NCBI GenBank assembly: GCA_902766845.1
Contig: CACXFD010000031.1
Location: forward strand, 1 to 12,298
DNA from: an uncultured Lachnospiraceae bacterium
GTDB taxonomy: Bacteria > Bacillota > Clostridia > Lachnospirales > Lachnospiraceae
Direction: 5' to 3'
Length of the DNA stretch: 12,298 nt
This document shows, piece after piece, positions 1-4,892 of this stretch (positions are counted from its first letter, which is position 1; every line of letters starts with the position of its first letter). The notes under the pieces were generated by a model that saw only the letters and a list, made by a program, of their open reading frames with translations, was not told where the DNA came from and ran no database searches. A program made the position numbers and the translations under genes.

Positions 1-2
1 GT

Positions 3-305
3 ATGTTCAATGCCTACTGCGGCTTCAGCGAGCTCGATCATTCGATCTCGCAGTCGTTCCTCGGCATCCCGCACGAGATGGCGGAAGAGTTCTGGAACAA
101 GAGCCTGCGGCTCTATCTGGACGGGGCCGATGAAGAGAAGATCCGCTCCGTGGAGGAGAAGGCGCAGATCATCGGCTACACCCGCATCATGCGGCGCCGG
201 ATCCGGCGCGACGGCTTCTCCACCGAAGAAGGAAAGGCGGAGATCGAGAACTGCCGGCGCCATCTGGTGGAGCTGCTGCCGAAGGTCGATACGCTGACGT
301 TCTGA
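3..305 (+). CDS. C-terminal part of an aminoglycoside-phosphotransferase-like (APH/TIGR02172-type) protein, 5' end outside window
   Basis: The reading frame is open to the left edge and ends at a TGA at 303-305, giving about 100 visible residues, so the ATG at position 3 is probably an internal Met. The visible part is all-helical and soluble: a segment around NAYCGFSELDHS, then FLGIPHEMAEEFW, then a basic stretch IGYTRIMRRRIRRDG and an end LLPKVDTLTF. From memory this resembles the C-terminal helical lobe of the APH-fold family TIGR02172 (Fibrobacter succinogenes paralogous family), which is found in Clostridia. The catalytic loop (HGD..N) and the metal-binding D would lie upstream and cannot be checked, so substrate and activity are unknown. 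No terminator with a T-run follows; the stop leads straight into the repeat-filled spacer. Confidence 0.6.
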   Translation: MFNAYCGFSELDHSISQSFLGIPHEMAEEFWNKSLRLYLDGADEEKIRSVEEKAQIIGYTRIMRRRIRRDGFSTEEGKAEIENCRRHLVELLPKVDTLTF

Positions 306-323
306 ATCGGCAGGGACCGAAGA

Positions 324-417
324 GCCCCGGCACGGTCCTGCCCGGGCCGGCACGTGGCTTCTGAGCGGTCTATGTGATGGGGACCGACGTGCCCCGGCAC
401 GGTCCTGCCCGGGCCGG
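324..417. repeat. Two direct copies of a 27-bp GC-rich motif, period 67 bp
   Basis: A motif beginning gccccggcacggtcctgccc and continuing to ggccgg occurs at 324-350 and again at 391-417, identical over 27 bases, with similar flanks (gggaccga before each). Its first part is the reverse complement of the motif ggcaggaaccgtgccggggc that heads units of the tandem array at 516-774, so the spacer carries this module in both orientations. The 324 copy can also fold back: ggcagggaccg at 309-319 pairs with cggtcctgcc at 333-342 with one bulge. The second copy doubles as the left arm of the element at 391-534. There is no coding potential beyond low-complexity Arg/Ala/Pro shadow frames. Confidence 0.8.
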
Positions 418-534
418 CTCGCGCCTCTGCGCGGCTTTGCGCAGCGGACGCTAAGCTCGCAAGCCGCCTCTCGGCGGCCTGCTCGCTAAGCGCCGGCGCG
501 CCGCGACGCCCGTGCGCAGGATCCGTGCCGGGGC
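391..534 (+). repeat. Palindrome-ended 144-bp repeat element, copy A
   Basis: The left arm starts gccccggcacggtcctgc (391) and the right arm ends gcaggatccgtgccggggc (534). They are reverse complements apart from one inserted A, so the element has terminal inverted repeats of about 18 bp. The core 415-516 is matched on the opposite strand by 2541-2642 with 98 of 102 bases identical by hand alignment. The core holds two hairpins: ctgcgc/gcgcag (loop ggcttt) and gccgcc/ggcggc (loop tctc). The element reads in the same direction as its flanking genes. It carries no ORF with recognisable product. It could be a REP/MITE-like non-autonomous element or a structured 3'- or 5'-UTR element; the sequence alone does not decide. 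Confidence 0.75.
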
Positions 535-774
535 ATTTCGGTTCGCGGATATAGCGCTGTAAGCGCCGCGGCGCACGAGGCAGGAACCGTGCCGGGGCAT
601 TTCGGTTCGCGGATATAGCGCTGTAAGCGCCGGGGCGCCCGTGCGCAGGATCCATGCCGGGGCGCGTCGGTTCACGAATGAAGTGCTTGCGAGCGCCGCG
701 GCGCACGAGGCAGGAACCGTGCCGGGGCGCTTCGGCTTGCGGATAAAACGCCGCGTGCGCCGCAGCGAACGTGC
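516..774 (+). repeat. Four imperfect tandem units of 64-65 bp, arranged as two dimers
   Basis: Units begin with gcagg at 516, 580, 645 and 710 and share the head gcagga(t/a)cc(g/a)tgccggggc, then a ttcggttcgcggat-like middle and a gcgcc-rich tail. Units 1 and 3 begin gcaggatcc and end gcgcacgag. Units 2 and 4 begin gcaggaacc and end close to cgtgc. The array therefore looks like a ~129-bp dimer duplicated once after an earlier 65-bp duplication. Units 1 and 2 are nearly identical, while 3 and 4 have diverged. There are no unique spacers between repeats, so it is not a CRISPR array. The first unit overlaps the right arm of the 391-534 element. The remaining spacer up to 828 holds only short repeats of tggcgctg (around 787-803) and the downstream ribosome binding site; I see no clear promoter there. 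Confidence 0.85.
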
Positions 775-828
775 GAGTGAGGACCTGGCGCTGTGGCGCT
801 GTGGCCCGAAAGTGGAGGGCGTGATCGG

Positions 829-1482
829 ATGAGAAGCGAGAAAAGAAAGGTCCGGACGGGCACCGGACAGAGGATGAGGCGGACGGCGGCGGTGTTGCTG
901 ACCGTGATGCTGGCGATCGCGCTGGCTGCCTGCGGAAGGGGCCCGGCGCAGGAGAGCGCGCCGGCAAACGTGCCGGCCGGCACGAAACCGGCTGCCGAAG
1001 GGACTGTTCCGGAGAGCGGCGCGGGAGATGCCGCGCGGACGGAAGCGGAGAATGGCGCGCAAGACGCTGCGCGGACGGAAGCGGATGCGCAGGCCGGAGA
1101 GAGCACGGGAAGCCGGGGAGAGGAGAAAACGATGCTGCGGATGAAGATCGGGGAGACCGACGTGACGGTCGCCTGGGAAGAAAACGAATCGGTCACGGCG
1201 CTGCGCGGGCTGTGCGCGGACGGACCGCTGACCGTGCAGATGTCGATGTACGGCGGCTTTGAACAGGTCGGACCGATCGGCACGCGTCTGCCCCGGAACG
1301 ACAGTCAGACCACGACCCGGGCGGGCGATATCGTCCTGTATGCGGGCGATCAGATCGTCGTGTTCTACGGGAGCAATTCCTGGGCCTATACGCGCCTCGG
1401 GCACATCACCGATCCGGACGCGGAGGGGCTTGCGCAGCTTCTCGGAAACGGAGACGTGACGATCACGCTCAGCGCGGAATAA
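829..1482 (+). CDS. Lipoprotein with a C-terminal cyclophilin-like domain
   Basis: 217 residues from ATG 829. This start is chosen because ggaggg (814-819) sits nine bases upstream; in-frame codons further up lack a binding site. Residues 1-34 are a basic leader and hydrophobic helix ending in the lipobox LAAC, with Cys35 the expected lipidated residue, so the protein should be anchored on the outer face of the membrane. Residues 36-100 are a charged Ala/Glu/Gly linker with a 12-residue internal duplication (DAARTEA at 67 and 79). Residues 102-215 resemble the small cyclophilin-like family (Pfam Cyclophil_like, PF18050): KIGETDVTVAWEEN, then RAGDIVLYAGDQIVVFYG, and YTRLGHITD near the end. Function in this family is unproven; peptidyl-prolyl isomerase activity should not be assumed. 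It is monocistronic, with a repeat-filled spacer before it and a strong terminator after it. Confidence 0.85.
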   Translation: MRSEKRKVRTGTGQRMRRTAAVLLTVMLAIALAACGRGPAQESAPANVPAGTKPAAEGTVPESGAGDAARTEAENGAQDAARTEADAQAGESTGSRGEEKTMLRMKIGETDVTVAWEENESVTALRGLCADGPLTVQMSMYGGFEQVGPIGTRLPRNDSQTTTRAGDIVLYAGDQIVVFYGSNSWAYTRLGHITDPDAEGLAQLLGNGDVTITLSAE

Positions 1483-1505
1483 AGAATAAAGAAGATTGAA
1501 AACGT

Positions 1506-1540
1506 AACGGACCGGCCTGGCATCAGGCCGGTCCGTTTTT
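1506..1540 (+). terminator. Strong intrinsic terminator after the lipoprotein gene
   Basis: A perfect 12-bp GC-rich stem (1508-1519 with 1524-1535; 14 bp counting the A-T closing pairs) with loop gcat is followed by five T (1536-1540) and a second T-run at 1545-1548. It lies 24 bases past the TAA of the lipoprotein gene. On the minus strand the same stem is followed by ttacgtttt, so it may also stop transcription arriving from the convergent hydrolase gene, which ends at 1677. Confidence 0.92.
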
Positions 1541-1676
1541 GCCTGTTTTGAGTCGGCCGGGGCACGGCGTCCGGGACACGGAGAAATACTTTTCGTCCTG
1601 CATCAGAGAACGATCCCCGTCCGAAGCGCCGGAGGGGAACTGCTCTCTGCATTCTTCGGCTCGTGCGGCAGTCCTG

Positions 1677-2480
1677 TTACAGCTCGATCACGTCGAGATC
1701 GTCCGGGACGAGCAGGGCGCCGTGATAGAACGGCGAGCCCTCCGCGGTATAGAGCTCGCGGCGGCGGGCCAGGTTCTTTTCCTCGGTATGGTAGAGGAGA
1801 AGGCGCCGGACGCCGAGACGCTCTGCGGTCTCGCAGGCTTCCCGGACCGTCGTGTGATTCTTTTCGTACGGCCGGAAGATCTCTGCCTCGGAGTACAGAC
1901 AGAAGGCTTCGTGGAACAGCCAGTCGCAGCCGCGGGCCATCGGGAAGGCGCGCTCCGGCAGCGGTTCGTCGCCGGGGCAGACCAGCCGCCGGCCCGGCTC
2001 GTATTCCATGCAGAAGCCATACTGCTTCGTTTTGACGGAGCCCAGGTCAAAGAACGTGACCGGCCGGCCGATCAGCTCGCGCGTCTCGCCGTCCGTGACC
2101 GTGACCAGATGCAGGCGCGTGTCCAGAAAGCCGCGCTCCTTCGGGAGCAGCAGCCGGTCCGCGAGCTCGCGAAGCAGCGCGGTCACTTCGTCATGGCCGT
2201 AGATCCACGCATCGCCTTCGTAGGCCCCGCGGGCCAGATTCTGGCAGATCATGCGCATCATCCACAGGATCCCGGTCAGGTGGTCCAGGTGCCGATGCGT
2301 CAGAAAGATCTGCCGCAGGCTGCGCCAGTCGATGCCGGCGGCTTTCAGCTGACGGAGCAGGCCGTTTCCGCCGCCTCCGTCCACCAGCAGGCGCTGACCG
2401 TCCTGCGCTTCGAGCACGAAGCAGGTATTGTAGCATTCGGTGACCAGGGCGTTCCCGGTCCCGAGCATCGTCAGTTTCAT
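1677..2480 (-). CDS. RNase Z-like metallo-beta-lactamase-fold hydrolase
   Basis: 267 residues. The start is ATG at 2480 (MKLTMLGTGNA) with aaagga seven bases upstream; an in-frame ATG six codons earlier lacks a good site and would cover the real one. The motifs are those of the metallo-beta-lactamase superfamily: THRHLDH (His62, His64, Asp66, His67), a PGD with Asp171, the pair His190-Glu191 in LFHEAFC, His209 in KNHTTVREA, and His231 in LLLYHTEE. The HEA...NHTTVREAxETAxxLGVRRLLLYH pattern is that of RNase Z/ElaC-like hydrolases, and all expected metal ligands are present, so an active binuclear metal enzyme is likely. At 267 residues it is shorter than the roughly 305 of canonical tRNA-processing RNase Z, and I see no clear exosite arm. 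A phosphodiesterase or other hydrolase role is equally possible. No signal peptide: cytosolic. It stands alone between a convergent neighbour and the repeat element at 2523-2669. Confidence 0.85.
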   Translation of the reverse strand: MKLTMLGTGNALVTECYNTCFVLEAQDGQRLLVDGGGGNGLLRQLKAAGIDWRSLRQIFLTHRHLDHLTGILWMMRMICQNLARGAYEGDAWIYGHDEVTALLRELADRLLLPKERGFLDTRLHLVTVTDGETRELIGRPVTFFDLGSVKTKQYGFCMEYEPGRRLVCPGDEPLPERAFPMARGCDWLFHEAFCLYSEAEIFRPYEKNHTTVREACETAERLGVRRLLLYHTEEKNLARRRELYTAEGSPFYHGALLVPDDLDVIEL

Positions 2481-2522
2481 AGCTGTCCTTTCGCGCAAAG
2501 CCGCCTTCCGGCTCGCATCAAA

Positions 2523-2669
2523 GCCCCGGGGAATATTTCCCGCACGGGCGTCGCGGCGCGCCGGCGCTTAGCGAGCGGGCCGACGAGAGGCGGCCTGCGA
2601 GCTTAGCGTCCGCTGCGCATAGCCGCGCAGAGGCGCGAGCCGTCCCGAGCGGGAGTTATTCCCCGGGGC
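2523..2669 (-). repeat. Palindrome-ended 147-bp repeat element, copy B (inverted relative to copy A)
   Basis: The left end gccccggggaatatttcccg (2523-2542) and right end cgggagttattccccggggc (2650-2669) are inverted repeats of each other at 18 of 20 positions. The core 2541-2642 is the reverse complement of 415-516 with four mismatches. The terminal arms are not those of copy A beyond the first gccccgg, yet in each copy the two arms pair with each other. The element fills the gap between the histidine kinase stop and the hydrolase start and reads in the same sense as both genes, as copy A does with its own neighbours. No T-run follows, so it is not a standard intrinsic terminator, although it could stall polymerase or protect a 3' end. 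Confidence 0.8.
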
Positions 2670-2752
2670 CCCAAATATGCGGACGGATGATCTTCGAGCG
2701 GGCCGTCAAGGTCATGCCTTGCCTGCCCGCGCTGGATCGGTCGGCCCGCCGC

Positions 2753-4159
2753 TCACGCCTCCGGCGCCTCGGCCGGGAGCGTGAAGGTGAAGGAGGACCC
2801 GGCGCCTTCGGTGGAGACGCAGTCGATCTGCTCGCCGTGCGCTTCAATGATCTCTTTGACGATCGCGAGGCCCAGGCCGGAGCCCTTCTTGTCACGGCCG
2901 CGCGACGCGTCGGTCTTGTAGAAGCGCTCCCAGATCTTGGGCAGGTCCTCGCGGGCGATGCCGATGCCGTGGTCGCTGACGCTGATAAAGACCTTTTCGC
3001 CGTCCTCGTAGGTCTCGATGCGGATCGTTTCGCGGTTCGGCGAGAACTTGATCGCGTTGTCGATCAGGTTGTAGAGGACCTGCTGGATCTTGTCGAAATC
3101 CGCGTAGACCGGCCGCCGTTTTGCGTCAAAGAGCAGGTCGAAGGCGAGCTCCTTTTCGGTGCAGGCCACCTCGAAGGATTCGCAGATGGTCTTGATGACC
3201 GAATTGATGTCGAAGGTCGTGCGGTCCAGGATCGTGCCGCGGGAGCCGGCCGCGTTCAGGTTCAGCAGGTTCTGCGTGAGCTTCATCAGCCGGTCGGTCT
3301 CGCTCTGGACGATGTTCAGGTACTTCCCGCTGTTTTCGGGCGGGATCGTGCCGTCCCGCATCGCCTCCACGTAGCCGTGGATGTTCGTGAGCGGGGAGCG
3401 GAAATCATGGGAGACGTTCGCGATAAACGTGCGCTGGTAGGTGTCGAGGTCTTCGACCTTCTGCGCGGTCAGGTTCAGCGTCTGCGCGAGGCGGCCGATC
3501 TCGTCGTGTGAGGAGACGTCGATGCGCTGCTCCATGTTTCCGCTCGAATATTCGCCGGCGACGGACAGGATCTTCTTCAGCGGCCGGTAGACGCAGCGGT
3601 GGAAGATCACGAACAGCAGGAACGACAGCCCGTAGATGATGAAGAAGACCAGGTACAGGTGGTCCACCGCGGAGTTGTACCGGGGCAGCAGGGCGGAGCG
3701 GGAGCGGAACAGGATCAGGTAGCCGTAGAGCGCGGACCGGTTCACGACCGGCAGGCAGACGGACAGCTGCTCGTCGGTGAACGCGCCATAGAGCGTATCC
3801 ATGCGGTAGGTGGCGCCGGACCAGTCGATCGGATCGAACGAGTCGATCGTGCGGCCCGAATAGTCCCCGCCGTCGTCGTAGAGGATAGCGCCTTCGGGAT
3901 TGAGGAGCCACAGGCGGGTCTCGAGCACGCGCGATGCGTCGCGCAGGCGGGCCCGGGCCTCGTCCGGCCGGCCGGTGGTCTCATAGGTGTCGCTGAGGTA
4001 GGAGGACAGCGTGGTCGCTTCCCGGTAGAGCGAGGAGGCCTCGTCCTGCACGAGATCGTCCCAGACGGCCGTGCGGGAATAGGCCATCACGGCCAGATAG
4101 CCGATGATGCCCAGCACCAGGTAACCGAGAAGAAATTTGCTGTACAGTGACCGCAGCAT
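2753..4159 (-). CDS. Membrane sensor histidine kinase with HAMP domain
   Basis: 468 residues from ATG 4159, preceded six bases away by a strong ggaggagg site. Topology: transmembrane helix about 8-28, extracytoplasmic sensor region about 29-166, second helix about 167-187, HAMP region about 188-240. The kinase core follows. The H-box FIANVSHDFRSPLTNIHGY has phosphoacceptor His251. The N-box is QVLYNLIDNAIKF (Asn364, Asn368), then SDHGIGI (G1, about 395-401), the F-box IWERFYKTD and KGSGLGLAIV (G2, about 426-433). All catalytic boxes are intact. It autophosphorylates on His and should pass phosphate to the regulator encoded 22 bp upstream. The sensor region contains no domain I can name, so the stimulus is unknown. 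It is the last gene of the mutS2 operon; no T-run terminator follows, only the repeat element copy B. Confidence 0.95.
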   Translation of the reverse strand: MLRSLYSKFLLGYLVLGIIGYLAVMAYSRTAVWDDLVQDEASSLYREATTLSSYLSDTYETTGRPDEARARLRDASRVLETRLWLLNPEGAILYDDGGDYSGRTIDSFDPIDWSGATYRMDTLYGAFTDEQLSVCLPVVNRSALYGYLILFRSRSALLPRYNSAVDHLYLVFFIIYGLSFLLFVIFHRCVYRPLKKILSVAGEYSSGNMEQRIDVSSHDEIGRLAQTLNLTAQKVEDLDTYQRTFIANVSHDFRSPLTNIHGYVEAMRDGTIPPENSGKYLNIVQSETDRLMKLTQNLLNLNAAGSRGTILDRTTFDINSVIKTICESFEVACTEKELAFDLLFDAKRRPVYADFDKIQQVLYNLIDNAIKFSPNRETIRIETYEDGEKVFISVSDHGIGIAREDLPKIWERFYKTDASRGRDKKGSGLGLAIVKEIIEAHGEQIDCVSTEGAGSSFTFTLPAEAPEA

Positions 4160-4181
4160 GTGCTGCCTCCTCCGGACGCCT

Positions 4182-4892
4182 TTATCGTTTCACTTCAAAC
4201 TTGTATCCGATGCCCCAGACCGTGGAAAGGGCCCAGGACGGGTGATCGCCGAGCTTTTCGCGCAGACGCTTGATGTGGACGTCCACGGTGCGCGTGTCGC
4301 CGATGTATTCATAGCCCCAGATATGGTCCAGGAGCTGTTCGCGCGTGAAGACCTGATTGGGGGAACTGGCCAGGAAGTAGAGGAGCTCGAGCTCTTTGGG
4401 CGGCATGTCCACCGTGTGGCCGTACAGCAGGACGGAGTAGTTGGTCAGGTTCACGACCAGGTCCGGATACTCCACGTATTTTCCGTTCTGCGGCAGGTCC
4501 GCGGCCGCGGCCGCGGGGCGCGCGGAGGTCCGGCGCAGGATGGCCTTGACACGGGCGACCAGCTCTTTGGAATCGAACGGCTTGATCATGTAGTCGTCCG
4601 CCCCGAGCTCCAGCCCGAGGACCTTGTCGAAGACCTCGCCCTTGGCGCTCAGCATGATGATCGGGACCTGTGAGGTCCGGCGCAGTTCGCGGCAGACTTC
4701 GTAGCCGTCGATGCCGGGCAGCATCAGGTCCAGCAGGATCAGGTCCGGCCGGAAGACCGGGAACAGTTCGAGGGCTTCCTCGCCGGTGTGCGCGACGCGT
4801 GCGGCGTAGAATTCCTTGGTCAGATACAGGCTGATCAGCTCGGCGATGTTCTCATCGTCATCCACGATCAGGATCTTCTGCTTCTCGCTCAT
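4182..4892 (-). CDS. OmpR/PhoB-family response regulator
   Basis: 236 residues. The receiver domain (5-118) has the acidic patch DDD at 11-13, phosphoacceptor Asp55 in LILLDLMLPG, Ser82 in MLSAKG and Lys104 in YMIKPFD. A short Ala-rich linker (about 121-131, from a ccgcgg-rich stretch) leads to a winged-helix DNA-binding domain (about 138-234) with the family signatures LELLYFLASSPNQVFTREQL, TVDVHIKRLREKL and a final WGIGYKF. The ATG overlaps the mutS2 stop in an ATGA, and ggagg lies seven bases upstream inside mutS2, so translation is probably coupled. Partner: the histidine kinase directly downstream. Target genes cannot be read from the window. Confidence 0.96.
   Translation of the reverse strand: MSEKQKILIVDDDENIAELISLYLTKEFYAARVAHTGEEALELFPVFRPDLILLDLMLPGIDGYEVCRELRRTSQVPIIMLSAKGEVFDKVLGLELGADDYMIKPFDSKELVARVKAILRRTSARPAAAAADLPQNGKYVEYPDLVVNLTNYSVLLYGHTVDMPPKELELLYFLASSPNQVFTREQLLDHIWGYEYIGDTRTVDVHIKRLREKLGDHPSWALSTVWGIGYKFEVKR

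Noticed and set aside
516..774. CRISPR array
   Set aside because: The units are contiguous 64-65 bp tandem copies with no unique spacers and no cas genes nearby.
451..1404. Long minus-strand frame (317 codons), and a similar one at 176-967
   Set aside because: Low-complexity Arg/Pro/Ala/Ser translation, antisense to the lipoprotein gene and running through the tandem repeats; no binding site or domain. GC-rich shadow.
1539..2606. Plus-strand frame of 355 codons
   Set aside because: Antisense to the metallo-hydrolase, whose motifs are unmistakable; the frame also begins inside the terminator region and ends in the repeat element.
391..2669. Composite transposon bounded by the two inverted repeats
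   Set aside because: The enclosed genes encode no transposase or integrase, and no target-site duplication could be recognised at the outer ends.
2670..2752. Terminator for the mutS2-regulator-kinase operon
   Set aside because: Only a weak five-pair hairpin (caagg/ccttg) and no T-run were found; the repeat element copy B is the only strong structure downstream of the kinase.
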